DNA of 64,000 nucleotides from positions 1 through 64,000 of the forward strand of contig NZ_JBASAD010000032.1 in the NCBI RefSeq assembly GCF_049650445.1, given 5' to 3'. This document shows positions 8,028-16,892 of this stretch, in pieces (the first letter of the stretch is position 1; every line of letters starts with the position of its first letter). The translations under genes were made by a program, and so were the position numbers. The notes under the pieces were generated by a model. It was given only the letters and a program-made list of their open reading frames with translations. It made no database searches and was not told where the DNA came from. The DNA is from Castellaniella sp049650445. GTDB taxonomy: Bacteria > Pseudomonadota > Gammaproteobacteria > Burkholderiales > Burkholderiaceae_B.

Positions 8028-9350
8028 TCACGCCAGCCGCTGGCGGCGCCCACGCAACAACGCGTGCAGAAGGATGGCGCCGAAAGTCGCGGTACCGATG
8101 CCGTCGAGCTTGAAGCTGCCGAAGTCGATGGAAAAATTGCCCGCGCCCAGGATCAACGTGACGGCGGCGACAATCAGATTGCGGTTGTCGCTGAAATCGA
8201 CTTGATTGACCACCCAGATACGAGCGCCTGCAATGGTGATCAGGCCAAACACCACCACTGACATGCCGCCCAGGACAGGCCCGGGAATGGCCTGGATGAC
8301 CGCGCCGAATTTAGGCGAGAAACCCAGCACCAGGGCGACCAGAGCCGCCACCACGAACACCAGCGTGGAATAGATTTTCGTCGCGGTCATCACACCGATG
8401 TTTTCCGCGTAGGTCGTGACTCCCGTGCCGCCCACGGCGCCGGATATCATCGTCGCCACGCCGTCGCCCATGAAGGCACGGCCCAGATAGCGGTCCAGGT
8501 TCTGGCCCGTCATGGCGCTGACCGCCTTGATATGGCCCAGGTTCTCGGCCACCAGAATGACGGCCACCGGCGCAATCACGCTGATGGCGTGGGCTTCGAA
8601 TACAGGCGCCGTCAGCGTGGGGAGCCCCAACCAGGGCGCGGCGGCAATGGCGGCGAAATCGATCGCCTTGCCCAACCCCAAGCCGTTGGCCAGGATCACG
8701 TAGAGCACACAGGCGGCCAGCAGACCCACCAGGATCAGCAGGCGCTGCACCAGGCCGCGTGTGTACACGGCCACGCCGCCGACGCACAGGACCGTCATGA
8801 GCGCCATGGAGGACTCGAACAGCGAGCCGCCCATCGCACCCTTGGCCGCGATCGGCGCCAAATTCAGACCGATCACGGCCACGACGGCGCCGGTGACCAC
8901 GGGCGGCATCCAACGGTCGATCCAGTCGGCTCCGCCCTCCTGGCGGGCATTGAGCAGCATGGTCAACAGACCGATTCCGGTATAGATCAGACCGCAGACG
9001 ACGATGGCGCCCAGCGCCACACCCATGTTCAGATTCGGCCCGCTGCCCGAATAGCCGCTGACGGCGATCACGCCGCCGATGAAGGCAAAACTGGAACCCA
9101 GGTAGCTGGGCACCCGGCCGCCGACGAACAGAAAGAAGATCAGCGTGCCCACCCCCGACATCAGGATGGCCATATTGGGGTCGAAGCCCATGATGAGCGG
9201 CGCCAGGATGGTGGAGCCGAACATGGCCACCACGTGCTGCGCGCCCATGGCCACCGTCTGGGGCCAGGCCATAGTCTCGTCGGGCTGGACCACGGCGCCG
9301 TCGGCGGTGCCGGACACGCGGCGCCACTGCGGAAAGTAGGAAGTCGTCAT
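8028..9350 (-). CDS. NCS2-family uracil/pyrimidine permease, RutG-like
   Basis: A 440-residue inner-membrane symporter with about 14 hydrophobic segments, most like E. coli RutG. Shared stretches are MGAQHVVAMFGSTILAPLIM, FFLFVGGRVPSYLGSSFAF, ILVAENLGHIKAVSAMTG and GGTGVTTYAENIGVMTATK, the last being the NCS2 signature region with the substrate-contacting Glu of AENxG. It ends at the usual position after LDGIGTATFGAILLHALL. Other rut genes are absent here, so it is probably a stand-alone uracil or thymine importer. It lies on the same strand as the 216-residue protein gene, 165 bases upstream of it, but that gene has its own promoter. Family is firm; exact substrate is inferred. Confidence 0.9.
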   Translation of the reverse strand: MTTSYFPQWRRVSGTADGAVVQPDETMAWPQTVAMGAQHVVAMFGSTILAPLIMGFDPNMAILMSGVGTLIFFLFVGGRVPSYLGSSFAFIGGVIAVSGYSGSGPNLNMGVALGAIVVCGLIYTGIGLLTMLLNARQEGGADWIDRWMPPVVTGAVVAVIGLNLAPIAAKGAMGGSLFESSMALMTVLCVGGVAVYTRGLVQRLLILVGLLAACVLYVILANGLGLGKAIDFAAIAAAPWLGLPTLTAPVFEAHAISVIAPVAVILVAENLGHIKAVSAMTGQNLDRYLGRAFMGDGVATMISGAVGGTGVTTYAENIGVMTATKIYSTLVFVVAALVALVLGFSPKFGAVIQAIPGPVLGGMSVVVFGLITIAGARIWVVNQVDFSDNRNLIVAAVTLILGAGNFSIDFGSFKLDGIGTATFGAILLHALLRGRRQRLA

Positions 9351-9463
9351 AAGGGGATTACGGCCGGAGGGGCCGTCCGGAAGAGGTGAGTGGATGGAGA
9401 AGTCCGCCGCAAGTGTACGGCGGCCCCTCGCGCGGCTGCAAGGCCGGCACCCCCATCAAAGAG

Positions 9464-9491
9464 AAGGGGGGTGCGGCAGCCGCCCCCCCTT
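9464..9491 (-). terminator. Strong hairpin after the large effector gene
   Basis: AAGGGGGG (9464-9471) pairs with CCCCCCTT (9484-9491), and an inner GCGG/CCGC stem closes the loop with one bulged T. It lies 15 bases beyond the stop of the 839-residue protein and ends the chaperone/effector operon before the permease gene. Confidence 0.7.
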
Positions 9492-9505
9492 TCCGGCGCT
9501 GCCGT

Positions 9506-12025
9506 TCAGACCCGCTGGCTGACGACCCGCAACTGGTCGTCGTTCTGCAGCAGTTGATAGCTGTCGTTATCCCGCTGAAGCAGCACCTGCTCCTTGGCCA
9601 GGCGGCTCAGAAGCTGTTCGCGCCGTTCCTGCAGGCTCTCCAGTGGCCAGCGGCCGTAGTCTTCCCCGGGAACGCCCAGCAGTTCGTTCGAACCCTTGTA
9701 GCGCCGCATCAAACTCTCGTCGTCCAGGCTATCCACCGTCGCCGACTGCGAGCCGGATCGGTATGCATCGCGGTAGGCGGTATCCATCAGCGCCAACTGC
9801 TTGCTCATGGAATGCTCGGGCATATCGGACACGGAAGATACCAGTTCGTCCCTGTCGAGGTGCTCAAAGCGCAGCTTCAGAACATCCCTGCCCTCGTCCA
9901 CACCGATCTCGAACACGACGCGATTGGCGCCGCCGGGCAACTGGCCCGAAGAATCGTTGATCCACATCCGGCCGGCATGCTCGGTCGCCTCGCGCCACTG
10001 GGATCCCGCGCCGACCGGACTCATGAACAAAGGAGTCATGGCTTGCGGCGCCCCCACCAGGAACTGATAGAGGCGTCGATCCGGATCGTGCAGCACCAGG
10101 CTGCCGGAATCGTCCACCTTGACGCCGAGCGTATTTTCCTTGCCTACATCCCGTGCCAGCACGTCGAGGTAGTGGCACATCGCCCGCACGGTCGGCTGAC
10201 CGCTGTTGACGACGAATCGGTTGCCGCCCTTATCGGGGACGATCAGCGTGCCGAAGGAGCCCCCGGAGCCATCCCGCACATGGCGCACGACATTCTCGCC
10301 CAGGCACAGCACTGGCCGCATCGAATCACCCTTGTGTGCGATCTGCCGAACCCGCTGTGACACCTCCTTCGGCTCGGTAGGCCGTTCCTGCGGAAGCTCC
10401 AGCATGCGCAGGGCTGCCTTTTGCACCAGATCTCTACTCATGATGCTGTCCTGGGACTGCTGCTGCAGCAACTGCAGTCCCTTCGCGTACGTGCTTTCAT
10501 ACGCGCGGTTTTCATCACGATCCATCTTCTGGATCATGCTCAGACCCGTCAGGCCCAAGGCATCGCCCAGGAACCGGCCCGCACGCGACAGTCCCTCTAC
10601 GACCGGCGCAAAAAAGGAAGAAAACGCCTGCTTGACACGCGCAATGCCGGACAAGGTCTCGCTGCGCGTCACCCCATCCCCGACGACTGCGGGCAGGCGC
10701 GGCTGGTTTTCCACTGATTCGACTGAGCCCGACTCCTTGCGCCCCACGAGCCGCCGATCCACGACTTCCAGTTCGAGTTCGAGCCGTTCAATCGTTTCCA
10801 GGCGGCCTTGGGACATCATCCCCAGCTTTTCGGACAATTCCTGCCGGTGCTGCTCCTTCAAGATCAGTTCCTGAGCCGTACCGAGCAACTGATTGATTTC
10901 CGCCAGACTTTTCTCGATCATATTGACCGTCGTCCGATCCGTCACGTTGCCAGGCAAATCCCGCAATGCGCTGAGCGCCACATAAGATCCGCCCAGGATC
11001 GACACCAGACTTCCCGAGATGCCGCCACCGGTCAGCGAGGACACGGTGGAGCCTCCGTATGCGATACCCGCCCCCGCCGCGCACCAGCCCAGCGTCTTGA
11101 CTGCCTCGCTAAAGGACGCCTTCGTCGTTTCGCCCCAGCGCCAAGCATGATCCTGGAACCCCAGAGAGGACACATCCGGCTTGATCTTGGACGGATCCGG
11201 ATTCTGGTCCATGATGCTCTTGCCCGTGACCTTCTGGACCTGCTCGTCGAGTTTCTGCAAGCATTTCGCCGTATCGATCTGCAGCTTCTCGATCTGACTG
11301 ATGTTCTTTTCGCTCACGCTGCGGGTGTCCTGCGGCACTGACTCGGGCGTGGAACTGCCGCCCCTCAGCCAGTTCCACGCGGAATAGGCGACACCCAGGG
11401 TTTTCTGCATGAACCCCTGATTCATCGGCGCGATCTGCTCCTTGGGCGCATGTTCTTCGACCTGGTCGGGCTCTTTCTTCCCGACACGGAACCCCTCGTG
11501 CAGCAAGGCATGGTCCTTGTCCATCCGCAGGTTGTCCTGCCTGGAAATGGGAGCCGGCTCCAGGAATACAGGATCCTCCTCGGTCCCGTCCAGCACGTCG
11601 TACCAGACGTCTCCGTTCTCATCCATTTCGCCGATATCGATATACCGCGGCTTCTCCGACGAGGGTTCGATCTCGTCCTCCTCGATCACCGGATTCTCGT
11701 CGACGACATCGATCTCGTCCTCGCCGACAACCGACTCTTCGTCGTCATACAGGCCGGGATTCATCTGCTTCGCGAACTCGTTGGCGGCGCCGAGCAGGTT
11801 CGTGCCCACGCTCCACAGCGTGGCGAAGACCCCCCTGGATTCCTGCCCGCCGTTGAGCACCTCCTGGCGGACGGTGCCGTCCGAGACCTCGATATCGTGT
11901 CCTTCCATTTCACCGCGCCCCGACTGGATCCCCGTCTGTTGCGACAGGCCCTTGTCGTGAACCAGCGGTTCGCCGTGCTGCACGCGTCCCTGCACGTGCC
12001 CGACGCCATTCTGCACACCACCCAT
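9506..12025 (-). CDS. Large candidate T3SS effector, 839 residues, unknown family
   Basis: No family recognised. The start is the ATG at 12025 (MGGVQNGVGHVQGRVQHG) with GGGAG upstream; the frame stays open into the preceding gene, but that extension is its shadow. The N-terminus is polar and lacks a signal peptide. Residues about 93-130 are extremely acidic (DDEES, GEDEIDVVDE, IEEDEIE). Residues 311-356 are Gly-rich and hydrophobic and could insert in a membrane. A predicted coiled coil covers about 372-425, and the C-terminal 300 residues look globular with a helical Gln/Leu-rich end. It is the last gene of an operon with three CesT-type chaperones, 23 bases after the nearest, and the operon carries a T3SS promoter box. 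Secreted effector is the likeliest reading. Confidence 0.7.
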   Translation of the reverse strand: MGGVQNGVGHVQGRVQHGEPLVHDKGLSQQTGIQSGRGEMEGHDIEVSDGTVRQEVLNGGQESRGVFATLWSVGTNLLGAANEFAKQMNPGLYDDEESVVGEDEIDVVDENPVIEEDEIEPSSEKPRYIDIGEMDENGDVWYDVLDGTEEDPVFLEPAPISRQDNLRMDKDHALLHEGFRVGKKEPDQVEEHAPKEQIAPMNQGFMQKTLGVAYSAWNWLRGGSSTPESVPQDTRSVSEKNISQIEKLQIDTAKCLQKLDEQVQKVTGKSIMDQNPDPSKIKPDVSSLGFQDHAWRWGETTKASFSEAVKTLGWCAAGAGIAYGGSTVSSLTGGGISGSLVSILGGSYVALSALRDLPGNVTDRTTVNMIEKSLAEINQLLGTAQELILKEQHRQELSEKLGMMSQGRLETIERLELELEVVDRRLVGRKESGSVESVENQPRLPAVVGDGVTRSETLSGIARVKQAFSSFFAPVVEGLSRAGRFLGDALGLTGLSMIQKMDRDENRAYESTYAKGLQLLQQQSQDSIMSRDLVQKAALRMLELPQERPTEPKEVSQRVRQIAHKGDSMRPVLCLGENVVRHVRDGSGGSFGTLIVPDKGGNRFVVNSGQPTVRAMCHYLDVLARDVGKENTLGVKVDDSGSLVLHDPDRRLYQFLVGAPQAMTPLFMSPVGAGSQWREATEHAGRMWINDSSGQLPGGANRVVFEIGVDEGRDVLKLRFEHLDRDELVSSVSDMPEHSMSKQLALMDTAYRDAYRSGSQSATVDSLDDESLMRRYKGSNELLGVPGEDYGRWPLESLQERREQLLSRLAKEQVLLQRDNDSYQLLQNDDQLRVVSQRV

Positions 12026-12048
12026 GGCAATCTCCCTCAAGCTTTCAC

Positions 12049-12474
12049 TCAGGCCGCCAGGGGCGGCAGCATGGCGGGCACCCGGCCCTGGACGATCTCG
12101 CGCCAGACCTGGGCGGTTTCGGAGAACGCCTCCAGCAGGCCGGACAGCGTCTGGGCCGAGCATAAAGCGAGGGGAATCCTGCCGCACAGCAAGGCTTCGC
12201 CGGAAGATTCATGCAAACCAATCGTGTTGCCCCCCGTGCCGCTCCACAAAGCATTGGCCTGCAGCATGAGGCGGTAGACCGCCTCGAGGCCCGCAGCGGC
12301 CGTCGGCTGTCCCAGGCGAGCGAAGAACACCACTTCTCCGGCATCTCCGCCTTCGTTCATCAAACCGATGGTCACATCGCCCACCACGACTTCCTCAGTC
12401 GACAGCAGTGCCTCGGCCGGGGTCAGGCCCACGAATTGCGCGTAGCGCTCCAGCAGTTCGGTGTAGTTCGACAT
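12049..12474 (-). CDS. CesT-family T3SS chaperone (third of three, next to the large effector)
   Basis: A 141-residue class I chaperone candidate that would bind an effector N-terminus and keep it secretion-competent. The start is the ATG at 12474 (MSNYTELLERYAQFVGLTP), six bases after GGAG; a TTG four codons upstream is less likely. CesT features are an N-terminal helix, VVVGDVTIGLMNEGG, then RLMLQANALWSGTGGNTIGL, the family's core LxxAN...GxxLGL pattern, and a C-terminal helix. Its stop is 23 bases before the 839-residue protein, making that protein its probable client. It is a clear relative of its two upstream neighbours, so the trio probably arose by duplication. Confidence 0.82.
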   Translation of the reverse strand: MSNYTELLERYAQFVGLTPAEALLSTEEVVVGDVTIGLMNEGGDAGEVVFFARLGQPTAAAGLEAVYRLMLQANALWSGTGGNTIGLHESSGEALLCGRIPLALCSAQTLSGLLEAFSETAQVWREIVQGRVPAMLPPLAA

Positions 12475-12521
12475 GTAGTTCTCCAATTCAATTCATTCAG
12501 TGAGGTGAAAAGACGCCGGTG

Positions 12522-12929
12522 CTAGGCTTGCAGGTTCAGTTGCCGCCGCCAGGCCAGCGCGAGGCCTGCAAGATGGCGCATCGTCCTGGCCAGCGCCTGC
12601 GCCCCGGCCCCGGCGCCGAGCCGTTGGGCCAGCACCACCTTTCCCGTGTTTTGTTGCATGCCGAAAGTCGCGCCTTCAGTGCCCAAACCGAACGCATTGG
12701 CGCGAAGCAATTCTCGACGCACGTGGCTGGCACCGTCTTCCGGCACCGTCCCGACCGGGCAGAACACCTGGATCACGGGCTCAGCCTCCGTCTCTGATTC
12801 CAGGGCCAGACCGACCGGCACGCCGTCGATCGTCAATTCGCCCGAGCGCAGCAATGCCGCTGCGTCCACGCCGACATGCACAGCCAGATCCTTCACGGCG
12901 TTTTCGTAGATTTCCTTTTCCAAAGACAT
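12522..12929 (-). CDS. CesT-family T3SS chaperone (second of three)
   Basis: A 135-residue CesT-like protein. MSLEKEIYENAVKDLAVHVG is followed by ELTIDGVPVGLAL, VIQVFCPVGTVP and RELLRANAFGLGTEGATFGM, matching the core of the other two chaperones, then a C-terminal helix. I chose the ATG at 12929 because AGGAAG lies eight bases before it; an ATG two codons upstream is possible. It is small and acidic, as usual for class I T3SS chaperones. It is 16 bases after the first chaperone and 47 before the third. Its client may be the large effector, another secreted protein in this island, or it may act as a heterodimer with a neighbour. Confidence 0.8.
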   Translation of the reverse strand: MSLEKEIYENAVKDLAVHVGVDAAALLRSGELTIDGVPVGLALESETEAEPVIQVFCPVGTVPEDGASHVRRELLRANAFGLGTEGATFGMQQNTGKVVLAQRLGAGAGAQALARTMRHLAGLALAWRRQLNLQA

Positions 12930-12945
12930 CTTCATGACTTCCTGT

Positions 12946-13368
12946 TCAGTTAAGGACGGGCACGGCGCCGTCGACCCGTTGGTCCAGCCAGATGCGCCAA
13001 CGACGCGCGTCCTCGACCAGAGCGCGCAGGGTGTTCTCAAGCACTTGTGGCGACACCTCATCCGTTCGCAAGGACCTGCTGAGCACGATCGCATCGTCAT
13101 CGCCATACAGGCCCAGCGTATTACCCCGGGTTCCCGCCCAGAGATTGTTGGCCTGCATGAGCAAACGGTGGACCTCCTCCGCCTGTGCGGCCGGAGCCGG
13201 GCCGACATCGACACACGCCATGATCCAGTCTTCGCCCTCGGCCGTCCGCAATCGGGTCAGCCCGGTCGCACAACCCGCGACGATGAATTCCCGCAACCCG
13301 GGCCCTGCGGCGGTGTCGAGCGCCAGGAAGCGCTCCAGTTCATCCGCCAGGTGTTCGTTCCGATCCAT
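12946..13368 (-). CDS. CesT-family T3SS chaperone (first of three)
   Basis: A 140-residue CesT-like protein beginning MDRNEHLADELERFLALDTA. The family core is clear in RLLMQANNLWAGTRGNTLGL followed by DDAIVLSRSL and a C-terminal helix (LENTLRALVEDARRWRIWLD). Two adjacent ATGs are possible; the second (13368) has the better distance to GGAG. It is the promoter-proximal gene of a four-gene operon whose promoter box is at 13425-13452. Three different chaperones in a row with a single large effector is unusual: T3SS effector loci typically pair one chaperone with one client. Confidence 0.8.
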   Translation of the reverse strand: MDRNEHLADELERFLALDTAAGPGLREFIVAGCATGLTRLRTAEGEDWIMACVDVGPAPAAQAEEVHRLLMQANNLWAGTRGNTLGLYGDDDAIVLSRSLRTDEVSPQVLENTLRALVEDARRWRIWLDQRVDGAVPVLN

Positions 13369-13424
13369 CATTTCTCCGCTCCTATGGGGCAGCTCTCGTC
13401 AGGCCACACCGACCTGCTGTTCTT

Positions 13425-13452
13425 TGAGTAACAGCAACACGCGGCGAGTTCC
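13425..13452 (-). promoter_or_regulatory. T3SS-type ECF promoter box (chaperone/effector operon)
   Basis: Minus strand: GGAAC (13452-13448), 17 bases ending in TGT, then TACTCA (13430-13425). It matches the element before the T3SS operons in sequence and exact spacing. The start of transcription would be near 13418, about 50 bases before the first chaperone gene. Confidence 0.72.
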
Positions 13453-13621
13453 GCTCCCAAGGCTCCATGGCCGTTTCCAGCGCGCCGGTCCGAACGCTTC
13501 GTGACGCTGGTCAGCGGCCTGGACGGCGACGACGAAGCGCTGCCGATCCGCACCCTGGCCCGCGTGCCGGGAGCCACGGTCAAGGCCGAGGTCAACAGCC
13601 CGCCGCCGCGCCCTCTGAGCA

Positions 13622-14485
13622 CTACACCACTGAACTGTGCCGCTGAATGCAGGTATCCAGCACGTCGCCCCCGGGACGGCTCCACCAGTCCTCGGAAAAG
13701 ATCTCGACTTCGCACAGGCCGGCATAGCCGGCCGCTTCCATTTCGCGGCGAATGGTCTTCAACTCTACGACCCCATCGCCCATCATGCCGCGATCGTTCA
13801 GCAGATCGCGCGTCGGCGCCAGCCAGTCGCACACATGATAGGCCAGCAGGCGATCCGCGCCCGCCCGGTGGATCTGCTGATGCAGCTTCGGGTCCCACCA
13901 GACGTGATAGACGTCCACGGCCACACCCAGCATGCCGGTACGCCCCGGGTCCAGTTCATCGCACAGATCCAGGGCCTGCTCGATCGTATTGATGCAGGCG
14001 CGCTCGGCGGCCTGCATGGGGTGCAGCGGCTCGATCGCCAGCGGCATCCCCACCGTGCGCGCATACTCCAGTGTGGCCGCGATGCCGTCGCGCACCTCGT
14101 TGCGCGCCCGCGCGATGTCGGTATAGGCCGGCGCCCCCTGCAGGGCACCCGGCAAAGACCCCACCACCAGGACCAGGCAAGGCGCATCCAGCGTCCTGGC
14201 TTCGTCCACGGCGCGGCGGTTGTCTTCCAGCGCCGCCGCCAGACCCGCGGCGTCGGCCGCAGGGAAAAACCCGCCCCGGCAATAGCCCGACAGGCCGATA
14301 CCGGTGTCCCGCAACTGTCGGGCGATGACATCCAGCCCCACCGCCGCCACCTGATCGCGCCAGGGTGCGATCGCCCGAATGCCGCGCCGGGCGCATTCGT
14401 CGATGATCGTGTCCAGCCGCCACTGCTTGCGCACCGTGGCGGTGTTCAGGGACAAGAGTTCATGGTCCTTGGACAGGTCCCGCAT
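13622..14485 (-). CDS. Sugar phosphate isomerase/epimerase family TIM-barrel protein
   Basis: A 287-residue xylose-isomerase-like barrel (AP_endonuc_2 fold). It has a metal-binding Glu in AIEPLHP, Asp/His in VDVYHVWWD, His in YHVCDW, and a late Glu in LCEVEIFSEDWW. The start is the ATG at 14485 with GAGGAG seven bases upstream. It is the last gene of a seven-gene operon with DUF993, Gfo/Idh/MocA and enolase-superfamily proteins and an ABC importer, ten bases after the DUF993 gene. The family typically isomerises or epimerises keto sugars or inositol-like compounds. The actual substrate cannot be read from the sequence. Confidence 0.85.
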   Translation of the reverse strand: MRDLSKDHELLSLNTATVRKQWRLDTIIDECARRGIRAIAPWRDQVAAVGLDVIARQLRDTGIGLSGYCRGGFFPAADAAGLAAALEDNRRAVDEARTLDAPCLVLVVGSLPGALQGAPAYTDIARARNEVRDGIAATLEYARTVGMPLAIEPLHPMQAAERACINTIEQALDLCDELDPGRTGMLGVAVDVYHVWWDPKLHQQIHRAGADRLLAYHVCDWLAPTRDLLNDRGMMGDGVVELKTIRREMEAAGYAGLCEVEIFSEDWWSRPGGDVLDTCIQRHSSVV

Positions 14486-14495
14486 GCCGCGCTCC

Positions 14496-15686
14496 TCAGG
14501 ATTGATGAATGCCGTGCACCGCCAGCCACTGGCCCATGCGTGCGACGGCCAGATCCGGTTGTTCGAGCACGCCGGCCTGATCGGCCAGACGGAACAGTTC
14601 AGCCATGTGCTGCACGGAACGCGTGCTCTGCTGCCCGCCCACCATCGAGAAATGGCTCTGATGGCCATTGAGCCAGGCCATGAAGACCACCCCCGTCTTG
14701 TAGAACCGGGTCGGTGCCGCGAAAATATGGCGCGACAGCGGCACGGTCGGCGCGAGAATTTGATGGAAACGCGCGGTGTCGCCCTGACCCAGGGCAGCCA
14801 GTGCGGCGCTGGCGGCAGGCGCAATGGCATCGAAAATGCCCAGCAGCGCGTCGCTCTGACCATGCGTGGGCAACTCGCCCACACCGTCGCCTGCGATCAG
14901 TTCGGCATAGTTGAAATCGTCACCGGTGTACATGCGCACACCCGCCGGCAGGCGACGGCGCATCTCGATCTCGCGGTCCTTGTCCAGCAGGGAAATCTTG
15001 ATGCCGTCCACCTTGTCGGCATGGGCGGCAATGACCTCCAGGGCGGTATCCATGGCGCGCGAGATGTCCTCGGTGCCCCAATAGCCGCGCAGTTGCGGGT
15101 CGAACATATCGCCCAGCCAGTGCAGGATCACCGGTTCGCGCACCTGTTCCAGGATGCGGCCGTAGACCCGGGCGTAATCGTCCGGACCGCGCGCCACGCG
15201 CACCAGAGCGCGGCTGGCCATCATGATCAGCGTGCCGCCCAGGGCCTCGATGGCCCCGACCTGTTCCTCGTAGGCAGCGATCACGTCGTCCACCGTGCGC
15301 GCCGCTTCCGGCGCGAGGTGATCCGTCCCGCAGCCCGAGGCCACCCGGGCACCCGGCACGTCGCGCGCCGCATCCAGCGAACGCCGGATCAGTTCGAGCG
15401 AGGTCGCCCAATCCAGCCCCATGCCGCGCTGCGCCGTGTCCATGGCCTCGGCCACGCCCAGGCCCAGGGACCACAGGTGACGGCGATAGCCGATCGTGGC
15501 ATCCCAGTCGATGGCGGACTCGACCCAGGGGTCCACGACGGCCAGCGGATCGGCCACCACGTGGGCCGCCGAATAGGCGATACGATTGAACACCGCTCCG
15601 CCGGCTGGCCGGGGCACGGGCACGCCACGCAGGGCGTAGGATTCGAGCCCACCGGCTTGTGTGGGCAACAGAATACGGCCGCTCAT
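14496..15686 (-). CDS. DUF993 family protein (dihydrodipicolinate synthase-like)
   Basis: A 396-residue protein of the DUF993 family, usually described as dihydrodipicolinate-synthase-like. Recognisable stretches are VFNRIAYSAAHVVADPL, WATSLELIRRSLDAA, GTLIMMASRALVR, YGRILEQVREPVILHWLGDM, and DGIKISLLDKDREIEMRRRL. In the last, the Lys of KISLLD sits where N-acetylneuraminate-lyase enzymes carry their Schiff-base lysine. An aldolase or dehydratase is therefore plausible but untested. It lies between the Gfo/Idh/MocA gene (10-base gap) and the isomerase gene in one operon. Family confidence is high; function is unknown. Confidence 0.82.
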   Translation of the reverse strand: MSGRILLPTQAGGLESYALRGVPVPRPAGGAVFNRIAYSAAHVVADPLAVVDPWVESAIDWDATIGYRRHLWSLGLGVAEAMDTAQRGMGLDWATSLELIRRSLDAARDVPGARVASGCGTDHLAPEAARTVDDVIAAYEEQVGAIEALGGTLIMMASRALVRVARGPDDYARVYGRILEQVREPVILHWLGDMFDPQLRGYWGTEDISRAMDTALEVIAAHADKVDGIKISLLDKDREIEMRRRLPAGVRMYTGDDFNYAELIAGDGVGELPTHGQSDALLGIFDAIAPAASAALAALGQGDTARFHQILAPTVPLSRHIFAAPTRFYKTGVVFMAWLNGHQSHFSMVGGQQSTRSVQHMAELFRLADQAGVLEQPDLAVARMGQWLAVHGIHQS

Positions 15687-15696
15687 CGAAATCTCC

Positions 15697-16866
15697 TCAG
15701 TTCTTCGGGAACAGCGCCGGCACGTCGACCCAGCGGCGCTCTTGCCAGCTTTGCAGCGCGGTCTCGACCAGTTGCACGCCCTTGGCGCCCTCTTCCAGGG
15801 TCCAGCGGAAGGGCTCGTCGGCGGCGACGTGGCGGATGAAGTGTTCCCACTGGATCTTGAAACCGTTGTCGTAGGTCTCGGTATCGGGCACCGTCTGCCA
15901 CTGCTCCATGAAGGGCATCTTCTGCTTTTCGTCCGGATTCCAGACCGGACGCGGCGTGCCGACGCGCGGCTGGACCACGCATTCGGTCAGGCCGGCCACG
16001 GCCGACCCGTGCGTACCGTCCACGTGGAAGGTCACCAGATCGTCGCGGCGCACGCGCGTGGTCCACGAGCTGTTGACCTGCGCGATGACCGGCTCGCCGT
16101 TGTGCCCCTTCAGTTCAAAAGTGGCGTAGGCGGCGTCGTCGGCGGTGGCTTCGTAGGTTTTGCCCTGCTCGTCCAGGCGCTCGGGGATGTGCGTGGCGCC
16201 CAGGCAGGACACGGACTGGACCTCGCCGAACAGATTGTCCAGCACGTAACGCCAGTGGCAGACCATGTCGAGGATCATGCCGCCGCCGTCTTCCTTGCGA
16301 TAGTTCCAGGACGGACGCTGGATGGGCTGCAGATCGCCTTCGAACACCCAGTAGCCGAACTCGATGCGCACCGAGAGCATGCGGCCGAAAAAGCCCGAAC
16401 GGCGCAGCATGTCCAGCTTGCGCAGGCCCGGCAGGAACAGCTTGTCCTGCACCACGCCGTGCTTGATCCCGGCGTCCTTCGCCAGACGGCAGACCCGCAG
16501 GGCCTCGTCCAGGCCGGTGGCAATGGGCTTTTCGCAGTAGATGTGCTTGCCGGCGGCGATCGCGCGCGCCAGCAGGTCCGGACGCATCTGCGTGGTGCCG
16601 GCGTCGAAGAACACGGTGTCCTCCGGGTTGGCGAGGGCGGCGTCCAGATCGTCGGTGCAGCGCTCGATCCCGTGCGCCTGGGCCAGGGCCTTGATCTTGT
16701 CCAGATTGCGGCCCACCAGGATCGGATCGGGCATCACCCGGTCACCGTTGGCCAGGGCGACCCCGCCCTGGCGACGGATCGCCACGATGGAGCGGATCAG
16801 GTGCTGGTTCATGCCCATGCGTCCCGTGACGCCGTGCATGATGATTCCAAGACGTTGCGTGCTCAT
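15697..16866 (-). CDS. Gfo/Idh/MocA family oxidoreductase
   Basis: A 389-residue NAD(P)-dependent sugar or inositol dehydrogenase-type protein. The N-terminal Rossmann fold starts MSTQRLGIIMHGVTGRMGMN, with FFDAGTTQMRPDLL and the family EKP motif in IYCEKPIATGLDEA carrying the catalytic Lys. GGGMILDMVCHW, with the conserved Asp and His, follows in the C-terminal domain. The ATG at 16866 is eight bases after AGGA. It is translated between the enolase-like and DUF993 genes. It probably oxidises the imported compound or an intermediate. A sugar-acid or polyol substrate is inferred only from family habits. Confidence 0.88.
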   Translation of the reverse strand: MSTQRLGIIMHGVTGRMGMNQHLIRSIVAIRRQGGVALANGDRVMPDPILVGRNLDKIKALAQAHGIERCTDDLDAALANPEDTVFFDAGTTQMRPDLLARAIAAGKHIYCEKPIATGLDEALRVCRLAKDAGIKHGVVQDKLFLPGLRKLDMLRRSGFFGRMLSVRIEFGYWVFEGDLQPIQRPSWNYRKEDGGGMILDMVCHWRYVLDNLFGEVQSVSCLGATHIPERLDEQGKTYEATADDAAYATFELKGHNGEPVIAQVNSSWTTRVRRDDLVTFHVDGTHGSAVAGLTECVVQPRVGTPRPVWNPDEKQKMPFMEQWQTVPDTETYDNGFKIQWEHFIRHVAADEPFRWTLEEGAKGVQLVETALQSWQERRWVDVPALFPKN

Positions 16867-16892
16867 GGAAAAGTCCTCTCGTTCAATTTCGT

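Noticed and set aside
13369..13621. Possible small gene or gene relic between the chaperone operon and the isomerase gene
   Set aside because: One plus-strand frame (about 13480-13620) reads somewhat protein-like but has no good start and no recognisable family; the T3SS promoter box explains part of the region.
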